A DNA stretch of 64,000 nucleotides from Paragonimus westermani (Eukaryota > Platyhelminthes > Trematoda > Plagiorchiida > Troglotrematidae). Below, one piece after another: positions 22,747 to 35,266 of the stretch; the stretch's first letter is position 1; every line of letters starts with the position of its first letter. The notes under the pieces are model-generated. The model was not told the DNA's origin. It saw only the letters and a program-made list of their open reading frames with translations, and ran no database searches. Made by a program: the position numbers and the translations under genes. The DNA is taken from contig QNGE01002745.1 in the NCBI GenBank assembly GCA_008508345.1, positions 40,260 to 104,259 on the forward strand, written 5' to 3'.

Positions 22747-24414
22747 CTATCTTACCGAAGTCAGTTGATTAACCTATGACTGTGATCTTTTTCCATGTTG
22801 TAATCAAAGAGGTCATTAAACTCGTTAAGTGGAAATTTGAGCATCGATAATTACTTTGACCGTCGGCTGATGTAAACTGACCGGTACTTTCAGATGACTG
22901 CAGCAGTTACACGGTTATGGACTCTTCAACCTTTCGGTGTGATCGGATAATCTGCGCTTTAGTTGCCAACACATATAGTTGAGCGTTTTCTAGTGATAAT
23001 CTGATCGTACCGCATGTTAGATCATGAATACACTGGTGACGTACGTATTTTCTGCCTCAGCATCTTGAATCCTATATGTGAAAATGTAACCAGAGTATGA
23101 TTTTTACTATTTGAGTGATTGGTTAATTCAAGAAGTCTCTAAGTTAAACATGGAGAGGACTAATGTCTTAACACTGCTAAGTTCAGACGCAATTAAAATA
23201 AAGCCTTCCTCGATCGTCGCAAAAGTGTGTTCCACCTCCGAAAACCAAGGTATCCGGAACTCGAAACTCCACAACTGCGATGTTCACTGGACTCAACGGT
23301 TCTCTCCACCACGAACAGCTGGTATTCAACTATTACATCTTCCTATATGAGAAAATGTCGCGTACACAGCAGGTAACAAATAACCAAGCCAAACTTTAGA
23401 CATCTTTGTGAATCAGGCTAATATCTGTTTTAAAATGACCAGAGACACACTGGAACGCCAGTTGCTTTTATTGTGGCTGTCGGGTGATATGCAACACAAT
23501 TCATAAAGAAGTGCTTTGTCTAAAATGCATACATTTTGATAAACTAGTACCGCTGTGTTTTCAGAGTAATCAGAACTTCATCCGCCTATTCGCTTATCAT
23601 TTAGCAACTGGGTGTCACAACCTCCTTAAGAGTTCAGAAGTAAACTGTTTTAAAACAAGAATTACCTTAAGAATCCTCAATGCTAGGTTTTGCTCTACGT
23701 GATTACCTGGCCCCAATTTTGCTATCCCTCTAATTTGCCCGATCTTTGAATGGAATAATTTCGCTGTTCTGTCATTCAGCTCTGGCTGTCCATATCCGAA
23801 TGCAGGAATTGTTACACTTGAGGGGCGTTCGTGACGTGTCTTTGATTAGATAGCCTGATTCACACCCTTTAAGTGCAATGAATATTAATACACCATAGCT
23901 CAAAACACTGCCTGTAACCGTCCCGCTTTTGACATTGCTTTCGGAGTTGCACGGTTCATGCCATAAGGGGTTTGCCGTAATCTAATTTAAATTTCTGAGC
24001 AGAATATATCCTGCAATGCACAGACCAAACGGCGTTAATCTGGAAGACTATTTTTTGTTGAGAAATCACATGAAATGAGGCTTCAAATGTACATAGCAAA
24101 ATACGATCTCCAGCCGTTGAATCTGTTCTTTCAGAAACGTGTGACCTTGTACGAATAACCCTGTTAAAGTATTTAGACACATTAGCACATTTGTCAACTA
24201 TCACCTCACGAATACTCCTCTTTTCGTTTAGTTCTTCATGTTCCAACATCGACTTTTACTAATGGTAAACTCCAACAGAACATTACGCTTTCAATGTGTG
24301 GGCAAAACTGAGTTAAAATATAACCTAATCATATGAACCGTGTCATTTTGTATCATGGAGAATAAACAGAAATCGGTTTTAAAAGTAAGTTGACACTGTC
24401 ATTGTTGTTTTCAG
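22747..24414. other. Non-coding stretch
   Basis: No gene, repeat or RNA is supported. Plus-strand frames at 23,111-23,350 and 23,484-23,702 and a minus-strand frame at 23,956-24,249 have no recognisable content. Confidence 0.4.
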
Positions 24415-24489
24415 TTCATAAGCCCAGCAGAGGCTGTAGAAATCAGATAGTAACTGTTTGCCACACATTTATTAAATTGGAGAAAATCG
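24415..24489 (+). CDS. Candidate 75-base exon, unknown
   Basis: The acceptor TTGTTGTTTTCAG and the donor GTGAGC enclose 75 bases with one open frame: HKPSRGCRNQIVTVCHTFIK, ending LEKI. The exon is phase-symmetric. It could follow the exon at 22,157-22,258 as an alternative to the short-intron partner at 22,302, since the phase matches. No neighbour downstream was found with confidence. Confidence 0.23.
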
Positions 24490-26299
24490 GTGAGCATAAA
24501 CATAGGTATGTGTTGTCACATTTACTCCATACATCTGACCATACGGTCCGAGAATGCACGTCAAACATTGCAATAAGAGAAAACTGACAGAAGCACGCTG
24601 TGAATAGAATGACGAATCGATAACAGTCTGAGCCTCAAAACGAGTGAGCTGTAATTTTTGTATCCGGTTGTTTTCCACGTTTAATCCATACCAACAAAGT
24701 GTGTATTCATTGAACACGTTGGTTTGAAAATTCTACCAAATTTATCCAGTTATGTTAAGAATACCGTGGAAGATCTGAGATGGTAGTGCACTAGACCCAG
24801 ATGTCTTGTGGTTGATTGCACGAGATTATTGCAGCCGAACACGAAACTAGGCAGATAAGTTTTTGCATTCGTATCCACTGTAATAGCCACATGGTTCGAT
24901 AGTGTTTTAATGCGAGAAATACGGCGGCAAAACTCAGTTCTATTGAGATTTCAATTACGTGAGCACAGTGGCTATTAGATACTACTGCTGATTTCAAACA
25001 TCAAGTAGTTCAGGCTTGATTTTGAAAGAGATCCAAACATAACAACTAAAGCCCTCACACCGCAGTAGTTCAATATTCAACAGGGAAACAAGCACACATT
25101 CCGGTTTGTGTAGTTCTACCATATTTATGTTTACGAAAGCGTATCTGAGTGCATTTGGGCGGGAACATGTATTGTGTTTCACTGACAATTTTTTCTGGTA
25201 ATCGTCCGACACCCTCATGCCTTTACACTTAGCATTCTGTGGCCAACCCAGCGTGAAACTGTGAGTTTACCACCGGTGTTCTTCAATAATCTACCTTTAT
25301 CATATCAGCAGAAAGCGGCAGTCCCTGACCAAGTGACGTTTTTACGTGTGCGCATCAAGAAACCATGGTCTACAATCGTCCACTGTGCTTACTAGAATTA
25401 CTCAGTCTACCACGTATTCCGTAAAGCCCACTTTTTATTAAACTGAGTCTGTCACCGTGGGAACATGGCCAGCGTGTACCAAAGTTGCTTTCTTAGTGGT
25501 ATACGTCAAATGATGACTGATTACACAAAACAAACTTCATTTCTTCATAAAAATAAGTCTAGAGATAAACTAATTTCGCAGGATATATGTGAGCAGTTTG
25601 ACTACATTCATTTCTGTTACATTCAAATGAAATTTGGACCAATGGTTGTTGCTACACATCAAATACTGTCATGTCCCTTCTCAGTCACTTCGTCTCGAAA
25701 TTCGTAATAACCTGTTTTGTGTAGCTGATTACTCTGCAACCAAGATTTTGTGAGTTTCGTCCCAAAACAACCGGTCACAGTTGGTAGTGAACACGATCAG
25801 GTCATCGGATATATGACCCACTGGAAAATATTCGTGCAATTTATTGACAGAGAAAGAGACTATGGTAGTCGGCTTTCCTATAAGTCCCTTTTCAGCCAAC
25901 TTTGTCAACAATCACCTAACAACTACTAATCGCTGAGAGGTTGGCATTTTATTGACTTTACTCATGTGAGAGTTTCACGTCGCTCATGAAGGCTTCAACG
26001 AGAACAGTGTTATAACAGATTTTAACTCGGTCCATCTCATCATTCATTTCACCATGGAATCAGAAAGCAATAATCAAATAACTTTTATCCGTCTTGCATG
26101 ATATGTGGAGAAGATGCAGAAAACAGTCTGGAATTGGTCATTTTGTTCACTTCGACAGTTTCGTTCCTTCAGGTTAGATGTGAACCCTCATGCGGAGTCT
26201 GACGGATACGGCGATGAAAACAGTTCGCGAGTTGAGCAAGACGTTATACAGAACGGGCATATGAAGACTGACCAGCCAGTGTAGCTTAATTAGATAACG
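24490..26299. other. Non-coding stretch
   Basis: No supported gene. A plus-strand 80-codon frame at 25,465 begins with a good initiation context (GGGAACATGG, MASVYQSCFLSG) but lacks a splice donor or any family resemblance. Confidence 0.35.
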
Positions 26300-26335
26300 A
26301 TGCATACGGTAGGGCTGAAACGTAAATCACACTCT
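26300..26335 (+). CDS. Candidate start exon (12 codons) of a two-exon gene
   Basis: The ATG at 26,300 opens MHTVGLKRKSHS, which ends exactly at a GTGAGT donor in phase 0. The intron of 284 bases ends at TCATTCTCCACAG, and the next exon is open in phase 0. If the ATG is not used, the frame extends a little upstream to a weak acceptor (TTAATTAG), so this could also be an internal exon. Confidence 0.27.
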
Positions 26336-26619
26336 GTGAGTAAGTATTTCACGTTTATCAGTCACTCTTTCGAGAGTGACAGTATAACCGAAGTTATCAA
26401 AAGAAGCCTCAAGTTGCCACACCAAACAATTTACTCTGCAGCCCATTTGCACCTCAGTTTTTATTCAAACCCATTGAAATTTCGCAACACGATGGAAAAC
26501 TTTTACGTCCCCCAAATGACTGTTGTGTGTACTTGTTTGTCTGCTTGTGTCTATCACCATACATTGGACATACTACAAGGCGATCGTCCAGTATTGTGCA
26601 TCCACATCATTCTCCACAG

Positions 26620-26862
26620 TTGAACAGTGGGGATGATAAACGGGCTACAAGTTCAAGTGTTGCCCATTTCGCCATCTTCGATGATATCGTCAGTAAAAAG
26701 ATGTTTTGTGTTCATCTACTGACAGCAAAGGAGATGAACTTTCGCATATCGACCCTCGATCAGGACATTACTAAGCGATCGCGCCACTCTGGTTTGCTCC
26801 CGGAGGAAATCCGCACGGACACCAAACGTCATGAATCACAGTTGACCAAACTCAATTTATGA
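26620..26862 (+). CDS. Candidate terminal exon, charged unknown protein
   Basis: From the acceptor at 26,619 the frame is open in phase 0 for 80 codons to a TGA at 26,860-26,862. The peptide is strongly charged: SGDDKRATSSS, then IFDDIVSKKMF, STLDQDITKRSRHSGLLPEE and TDTKRHESQLTKLNL. It has many G or C third positions, unlike the surrounding DNA. The last 40 residues could form a helix. The product would be a small soluble protein of about 92 residues if the model is complete. I recognise no family. This is the best host-gene candidate in the window. Confidence 0.35.
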   Translation: MNSGDDKRATSSSVAHFAIFDDIVSKKMFCVHLLTAKEMNFRISTLDQDITKRSRHSGLLPEEIRTDTKRHESQLTKLNL

Positions 26863-29800
26863 AAATCAACGCGTCAAGTTACACAGAAAAACCTCGAAAC
26901 AGTTTGCAAACTCGGGTGCTGTGTTGATAAAACGGTGCCAATCACTATTCTGAGCGTAAAACTAACAGACGAAACCAGTGTAGTCGTAATTACATTAATC
27001 CGGATTGCAGTCGAATACAACGAGTATGATTGCTGTTAGTGTTGCCATGCCTCTGCTATATAGATTTATTGATTTTGTACACTAAGCCCATGATAATAAA
27101 TACAGTGCTAACATTCCTCGAATTTCGCCTTCTAGCCGTGTTAATAACAAACGGTAAAATCTGCCTTCGGATTCAACGACAAACTTCAGTGTGTAATGGC
27201 GAGTCTCAGCGAATGCACGAAGCTGGATTACTCGGAGTGACTTGTTGTGAGTGAGCTTCACTTGGTGGATAAGTTTTCAGTGAAGAAGCTGCTCTTCTAC
27301 GGATAGGAGGCAACATTTTTGTGATCTAATCTGCTGCTTACGTTCGAAGTCAATGTGAAAAGTTGCTAAACATTTTTTATGACGAACATGAAACGACGTA
27401 CCCTAGGTTTAAATGATGCGAAAACTCTCGTCAGCACACTGTGATGAGTGAAATAGAAATGCCTCCACACGTCGTGGATTGGCGGACTTGTTGACAGTTG
27501 GGATCAAAGTGGAAACGTACGCCGTGCTGAGTATGTGTGATTCTGCAGCGGTCAAACTTTATTCTATTGACGGTGACATACCGAATGAATGAGATGAGGG
27601 ATTTCGGGGATGAGAGAGTCAGAGAAGAGAAACAGAATAAGAATTGCCTTGGTCAAGAATGCTCCCTAATGTTCTGAACCTTCGTGGTAATCTGTTCTGA
27701 AATTCTACCCACAAATCCTCTCCGGACTGAACTTGTTCAGCCAAACTCTAATGTGCACATGGTAATAATTAACATTGGGCTTGTTTGAGGACAATGGGGA
27801 TTTTTGATTGCAGAGGTGGTCGATGATTTCTTCTTGGTAAGTTGATTCCCCCACAATGTAGAATATTTCACCCGTGCTACAGTTAACTTACCAGACTAAC
27901 GTGTCGACTGAGACGGCGTAGCGCAGTAGTTTGTCGGTCTTCACGGTGATCTCTTTGTGAACGTGTACTGTGTAATGTCTCAAAATTGATTCAGAAGAAC
28001 AGACAGTTTCGTTGCGCGGTTTATCGAAACCACTAAACAAGGACAGATAGAATGAAGTGTTTGGAAGAATATTGTGATCTCGGATTTCAACAACCTGAAT
28101 TTAACCAACCCATCGACTGTTCATTGGTAATCTGGAATACCGCCTAGCAGCTTTAGTCAGGTTGGATATTCCGAGTTGTTCTGAAAGTCCTAATTGATAG
28201 GCTATCGAATGGAGTCAACATATAATAACTGTACCCCGTATCGAAACGCTCGAGGAGCCTAATCACCAGTCGCAAGCGAGATTGGTTGTGCGGCCAGATA
28301 TGGTAATTCACTCATGCTTATTGTGAGGTTAACGGCGAATTGGTCAATGATGTCGTCTCATGAATGTGTGGCCGAGTTTCTACTCCCAGCCGTGGCGAGT
28401 GTGTGCATTGCCGGTGGGCTGTTGCAAGATAGAAACCTGAGTCCGGTGCATCTTCTCGAAAGAGGCTGACTAGGAGATCCATCTGAATGCTAAGGCTGCG
28501 ACCAAATATGAGGGATGTTCAATTTGAATCAGAGAAGTGAGCAGACTGAATGCAGGCTCTGAACCGAATGCAAATTCGACATCACTTACACAGGCATTGA
28601 GCGATCTACGGTTGACAATTCATTCTTACGACATGTGGTTCCCTTGGTCTTGCAGTGACTGGATGGTGAGGTTTGCGCTAAAACTCGTATTCTTTCAGAG
28701 GAATTGTCTGTGGTTGTTTTGTTTTACAGCGAAAACAATTGTGCGTTCTGGTTGGTAGACGACACGTTTGAGGGTGCGGTAATCAGTGTTATTCCAAATG
28801 CTGATTATTGGCAATTCAGCAACGTTTTCTCATTGAGAACTTACTGAGAGTTTGAACCTGACTAATAGAGTAGAATCATTAGTAGTGCTGGACGACTATG
28901 GGTTTGTATGTCCTATGTAAGAACGACGTGGAGGTTACGGGGTGTTACCAGCCTAATCATTCCGGAGATTGGATTGTCCCGGGGTGTTTCACCTGATGAA
29001 GGGAAGAGGTTTCAGTCGAGGGCCTGTTACAATCAAACTAATATGACTACGGAGGTTTCGAGAAAACGTGTCATGATTGACATTGGAAGTCACTAGTGTG
29101 CTCCACAAAACTTGTTGGACCTGGACCGGATTTCGGCTGATTATTAGGTTACGCGCTTCGGCCCAGATGTTTGGATGGTCGTAGCCTAATTGTATGTAAT
29201 TTCCCGTCCAACACTCGTTATTATGTCACAACTCGAAGACAATCCTCCATGCTCCATATCTAGCTGTTTTTGTGCACATATTTTTGTTTGTATCGGGTCT
29301 GTATCGATTGTCTTATAGCGTGCGTGAATGTCATCCTGCGTTGTTCAACACCGATTTAAATAAGGCAGCTTCAATCACTGGCGTTGCTCACTTGACCGAC
29401 TCTAATCGTCCTGTTAGTAGGGGTGATGCCTTCCAGATTTTCTGCAGAGTCTCTGGAAGTCGATCGAATTTCGTGAGATTAGAAATGTTATATGTTTCCA
29501 AGTCCATTACTATCCGATTTCCTAACCATGACCCCTTTGTTCAAAAGGATTTCATGCAAACGCTCAAGCTCCCTTGGCCTACACTCAACCAAACTCACAG
29601 TATGAAATAGTGATTGCATAATTACATAACGGCCAATAATTTATGCTGACCAATTTTCTAACCCACCCTGATTATTGTTTTCATGTTCATGGCGTTGAAA
29701 GTGGCTTGATGACGAGACGCCGGACGGCAGACTGTCACACAAGCTTAGAGGAGAACATTTTGCTATCGACTGGTTATTACCTCTGTGAAATCGTTGTTAG

Positions 29801-30579
29801 AAACTGGACATCTGTGTTCACTCAAGTCATGTGCATTAGATTCAAAGTATATGCCGGCCGACTACTTTAGGGATTACACCAGATATGAAGTTTTCTATTT
29901 TGAGTACAGTGTGTGTTCACATCTTCTCTGGTGTTCTCCTCTATACCGTGCCATATTATTACTTTAGCACCTACCAGAAGAATATTCCATAGCGTAAATT
30001 TTCTAATCGCATTGCTTATAATATCCCGCAACTAAGCATTGGACGTTGTAGTATCTATTTGAAAAATATGCCATGAGAATTACATGATAAATAAACGCAG
30101 GATCAGATATGTGTTGTCGAAAGTCGGCCTTGTGTATGTCATTTCCAGCCCTGATTTCTGTTTACCAACTGACCAACCCATTTGAGAACCCGTAGAACTT
30201 ACGCTAACAGGTTATCTCGGCACTATATGCGGCAGTTGGCCCTCGAAAACCAGTTGACATTTTACCGAACAATGGTTCTTTCTTAGTTCAAGGCCACTAA
30301 CTGTATTGTGCCTATCCAACAATGACTCTGATTTGTAACTTTGGTTGTGTAATTTGTATTGTTCTCAGGTAGGCAAACTCTGCAGTGCACTCACATGTAC
30401 TATAAACATTTTCGCATGAAATTTTACAAATCCGAGTGTCCTTTACTATTTAACAACTTGTTTCGTTAAGGAGTAGCACGCTATTATAAAGTTGCTGCCT
30501 TCTTACATTATCTTTACGTATATATCTGACTGTAATTTGACTCAAGACGCAATCCATTACATAGTTTGAGATTTTATAG
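26863..30579. other. Non-coding stretch with mixed composition
   Basis: G+C rises between about 27,230 and 29,100, perhaps from an old unrecognised repeat, but I cannot align it to anything else in the window. A 23-base block at 27,814-27,836 lies between a good acceptor and GTAAGT. The 112-codon frame at 29,272-29,610 shows no domain. No tRNA or other RNA gene was identified. Confidence 0.35.
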
Positions 30580-30774
30580 GGAATGACAGAGCAAATGGTT
30601 TGCTGGGCCCTTTACTCAAGCACTCTTCTCACAGGCTTAACTCACAAACAATTTGGTAAGTTTTGGAATATCTTAGAAAGACTCAGATGTTGGAGATGTG
30701 AACTTATTTGTGAGTTGAATTTTGGTTCAGTTTCACCAAATTGTACGAGCGATGAACTCGACTCAATCAAGTGA
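30580..30774 (+). CDS. Candidate 3' coding exon or exon pair, unknown
   Basis: An acceptor (GAGATTTTATAG) is followed by GMTEQMVCWALYSSTLLTGL and THKQFG, and then GTAAGT at 30,656. A further acceptor (TTTTGGTTCAG) ends at 30,730, and the frame continues SPNCTSDELDSIK to a TGA at 30,772-30,774. The 75-base segment between them is also open, so it could be a retained intron or ordinary coding sequence. The first part is mildly hydrophobic. No family is known to me. Confidence 0.25.
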   Translation, partial: GMTEQMVCWALYSSTLLTGLTHKQFGKFWNILERLRCWRCELICELNFGSVSPNCTSDELDSIK

Positions 30775-33700
30775 GATTTGAGGGGACCTGATTTAAGCAG
30801 ATGCAGAAATTTCTCACAATATGAACAACGTACTCAGTGGTGATTTTATACATCTCAAAAGTTAACCGTTCAGTCCAACAAATCAGACAACACAACAAAG
30901 TTTTTACATTAAACGGAATCCCGCAGAGTGTGTTTATGCCAAAATATCGCGTTTCTCACAATTCTCAGAAGGACTGACTCACGGTTGATTGTTTCCTCAT
31001 TCCAAGTAATTTTAAAGTCCACGGTAGACTGATGACCATATACTTATGCAAACTGACAAATCCTAATATTCACTCGCACCACTCTATCACAGATAAATAT
31101 ACTAGTCCACAAGTTTCCAAAAAGAAACCAGATACCACTTTCTCTCCCTTGTTTTATCTGGTCGGGTGTGTGTCTACTTGTCCTCAGATAGGATGGAACT
31201 GGAACTCCTAGAAACACTAGCCGACAATGTTGCATGCACTAACAGGATTATGACTTGAGCAGAGTGCAGTAGTCAACACGGTTGTTTTAGGATAAGACAG
31301 GCCGGACCTGTAAACCAGTTTCTAAGAAGGGGATGTAATGCCGACGACTTCCGGTAATAGCCAGGTTCAGTTCAAGACCGTCTAGAAATCGAACGGCCGA
31401 AATTTTCGTATGCATGCAAAAAAGATGACCTATTTGAACGGGATATTTGATTTATATCGGTCCAAATATGCAGATGCCTATTTAAGAGAACTTTTTCATT
31501 AGCGACCATCAATTTAAACTGATAATTGTAAAAATCTGCTACACTCTGTTGAATTTTTTACACATGCGGCTCCTGTCCATTCTGGTGAGAATCTTCCCAA
31601 TCGTAATCCCACCAAAATGCCACCATAATTCATGCGGAAATTTCCTGGCCTAGGGGCTCATTACTGTGAACTTCAGTTTGCACAACAGTACGTCAACTAT
31701 GAATATTTTGTCTAATTTGGTGAATCTCTGATTAAAAGAAAGAGTAGCAAATAAACGTCACATGATTTGCCTTCGGAAGGTAAGAAAGTTAGTTTTGCAC
31801 TAACTGATTAGGAGTAGTATGGCGCCTTCACGTGGTAGTGAATCGGTATACTTATTATATCGTTGACATATTTCAGTGTCCTCTCAGGCACATATCACAG
31901 AACTGTAATCACTTCATCCGTATGAAGAATGCTTAAGGATGATTATGTGTAACTAGAAATGAGTTGTGAAACAATCCAGTTAACTGACATTTCGAACTAC
32001 CCGGGATCCACGTGAAAACTATATCACGAATCATGAGGTGCACTGTGATAATTTCCACCCTGCTTAGCCATAGTGCTGTGGCATACGATGATACTGAGCT
32101 TGGTTGTCAACTACAGTACTTTAAAAGAAACGGGTAGTTTTCTTACTTGAAGAGTATACTTCGAACCAGATTAGGACCGACAATGAGAACCTGTACGATC
32201 ACGAGTTCTCGCATTGGCTGACTAACTTATATTTGACGATTAATTCACGTTTTACGTAAGATCAGTCTACTTCCATTAGTTTTCGAGGACTTGTGTTCGC
32301 CTGTTTTAACAGATGGACTCCGGATATCATTAATCAGGCTGTATGGTTCCAGTGTTCCCGTCATTCAGTAGTCGGATATGCCTCCGTGTCAACCGTAAAT
32401 TTTTCCATTTATTTCATCCACTCTAACATCTCTAAGTGACTCACATGCTCTCTAAAACTGCCCACTCCCATGGTGTGTTCCGTAAGGTTACTTGAAAGCG
32501 ACTGAACACAGGTTTAATTTAGGTTTTCGGTTACACTAAGCTTGACACAAATTCGACCTAGATATTCTCAAGCATAGGCGCTGATCAGAACAGGGAGTGC
32601 AGGGAGTGGATTTGGTAAATGAGAAGTTTACATGACAAAACATGTTTATGGTTATTTTTCTGAACGTAGAGCCATTGTTCATTAGTCAGACAACAGCTTA
32701 CAGCTTTCTTTAATTTTCTTCTGCAATATCTGGTAAGAAATGTTTGTGCTTCAGTTAGTTGAACCAAGTACCATTGAAGCAATTTACTTTTCGAGCGATC
32801 GAGAAGAATCTCTCATCACAGTGTGGACGTGCTGTATTACACGCATCATGTTTCCGTAAGCTAGTCAACTTTGTGAGAATGGAAGGGCGAAGCCAGAAAA
32901 CTCCGCTTTCAATGGAGGTTTACACACTGTAATCGGAGATGAATTAACCTTATTATAAATTGCAAAGTTAGTTCTTTCCCTAGTGGCAAGGTTGGGTTGC
33001 ATAGTACTGCCCGAGTTTGAATGTGCTAACTTAAGTGTCACCATGTTGATAGAAGCCTGTTTGCACAATGACAATGAAGACGGAGCTATCCAAATAAAAC
33101 CTTCTACTAGTGACCGTGTCCATCACTTTGCGTGATATCGGAGGCGCGGTGAACGTGTTATTGCGTTGATGATTTGTGGTTTAGTTTCATCCGGATTCGC
33201 CTTACCTACAAGATGGTTTAGTGGAAGCTTGGGTTTTTAAGTAGGCTGCTTCATTTGTAGCGTGATATATTCGTATACTTTTAAACTGTTCCAAGAGACA
33301 TGTAGATGTTTTGGTCGACGATATTCCGATGCCTCTTTCGAAAGATCTTTGCACGACGTCAATTTTTGGGCAAACTCGTTTCTTCTGACCATATACCACC
33401 TTCCCTATTATCCTCTACCTTCGCAACATTGTAACCTTTCGTACACTTCTGGAAGTACATCTCGATTTGGCCTTCCTAACAAATGTCGCGTAGATCGTTA
33501 TTCACAGCCAACTCTCATCTCCTTGTCCTAAAGTTCTCCCCTGTGGATCCCAGTGAAGTATATCATAAGATCGTCGTACACCATGAAGGCAGCAGAATTG
33601 GATTACAGTAACCTTCTTCATACAGCTACTGTATACTTATGAAAACAATATTTCTGTACAGCTTGAGTTTATTAGTTCACCATGACCAGTTCATCTGCTG

Positions 33701-34727
33701 CAGTTAGTTGGCCAGCCACCTCAATTTCTTCCCAGTTATTTGCTCTGTTTGGAAAATCGTGATTTTGTTGCAAGTAAAGGTGCACAGTAATTAAAAAATT
33801 ACTCTTCAGCAAAATGCATTTTAAAGCTCATAGGACAGGAACTAAATCACTTCCTATTTGTATCCATTAATTTACTATTGGCTGACTATCGCAAGATTTG
33901 ACAAAACTCGAAGAGAATGGATCGAATGAAATTTTCTGCCGAAGAAGCTGCCGTTAACGTAGATGAACTCAATAGTGATTTCACTGTGACAAGACGAAAT
34001 TCCCTCTCTGTTCAAAAAAAGTCTACCTGTCCGTTAATCCACCTACGCCAGTGAGAGCTCAGTTGCGTCGAATGGCTTATCTAGGTAATTTACAGAATAG
34101 CTTAGTAGACCTGATGGCTTTCTAATGATCTCTCCTAAGATGTGCTCCTCAATTTATCCCACGTTACAAGCTTACTGAGAGTTCGAAGGACAGAAAATTT
34201 CTTAAAAAATCAACGTTTGCATTTTACGCGCTTTTATTTAAGTCTATGGCACTGAGTGTCTTTAAGAAAGTTATCTTCATGTAGATAAAACTCGAACGAA
34301 CATCACGCACTCTGATGAAATCGCCTGTCGTCATTCACACTCAGTTCTTGATGATATCGCTTAGCTAATTTGCTTTTCTTTGTCATTGCCTGTTGTACCT
34401 TTTAGAGATGTTCATATGTTTCTTTGACAGAACTGTAGTGTTTGAAAGCACTAACTGAAAAACGTTTCTTCATATTCTCGGAGAATCGAACATGCAAATT
34501 CCGACCGTCGGTCGTTTGCGAGGTCGCGTCGTTGAGTGAAGTCAACTTACTCAGTTTAATCATCACGGCTTAGCACTACCGACGGTTGACTGTGTACCTT
34601 ACAGAATGCGTAACGCAGCCAATTTTTTCGTTGTTTCAAGTAGCATTTAGGTCAGTTCGTGAACACAATTTTGCATTCAAATACTTAGGCGATGCAGTAT
34701 CATGCGCCAAAATCTGTACTTGTTCAG
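30775..34727. other. Non-coding stretch
   Basis: Nearly 4 kb with nothing supportable. Minus-strand frames at 31,044, 32,585, 32,865 and 33,202 and a plus-strand frame at 33,262-33,531 are short, lack motifs and do not share splice phase with neighbours. Confidence 0.4.
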
Positions 34728-34883
34728 GTTCAAATTGTTAGACATTTTATCCAAACAGTCAATCTTTTTCGAGAACCAGTGTTTATCTCTTAGCACATCC
34801 AGTTGCGCTAGCATTCAGCTTTTGCTTATACAATGGAATCAATATAAGGAAATATTTACACATGATCACTTCTTATATATACG
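34728..34883 (+). CDS. Candidate 156-base exon, unknown
   Basis: An acceptor (GTACTTGTTCAG) and a GTAAAC donor enclose 156 bases with one open frame, phase-symmetric: FKLLDILSKQSIFFENQCLS and onward to FTHDHFLYI. A strong acceptor (TTTTTCTGGCATTTGCAG) lies 118 bases downstream and begins another open stretch (34,997-35,266, SVTADYHFICRFNKANVLPS), but the phases do not match for a direct join. The sequence is rich in Leu, Ile and Phe codons, typical of AT-rich chance frames, so confidence stays low. Confidence 0.17.
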
Positions 34884-35266
34884 GTAAACATCCATTTCAA
34901 ATTTGTTTTTGTTATCGACGCTTTTTTTAGTGTAAAGCTTGACAGGAACGTTTTGCTGTCTCCATCGAAGTAAGAAAACCTTCATTTTTCTGGCATTTGC
35001 AGTCTGTCACTGCTGACTATCACTTTATCTGTCGATTCAACAAAGCTAACGTTTTACCTAGTGGATGTATTATTGATTGGTTGTCCTCCATGATTTGTTT
35101 CCGAGAAATAGCGCAAGAACTGTACAGCAAAAATCCTACTCCATACGCCTCACCTTCTTTAATCACGCCTCTCTCTAAGTGTATTTCAATTGTTCAGGCA
35201 ACTGTTTCTACACCCCCAATCCTCCCGTTTTTCTGCCATCCTTTGCTTAATCCGGATTCTGCATAA

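Noticed and set aside
22258..24415. Direct splicing of 22,157-22,258 to 24,415-24,489
   Set aside because: The phase matches, but the nearer acceptor at 22,301 also works and gives a complete ending; nothing in the sequence favours the long intron.
27814..27836. 23-base segment between a good acceptor and GTAAGT (VVDDFFL in one frame)
   Set aside because: Too short to distinguish from chance without a phase-compatible neighbour.
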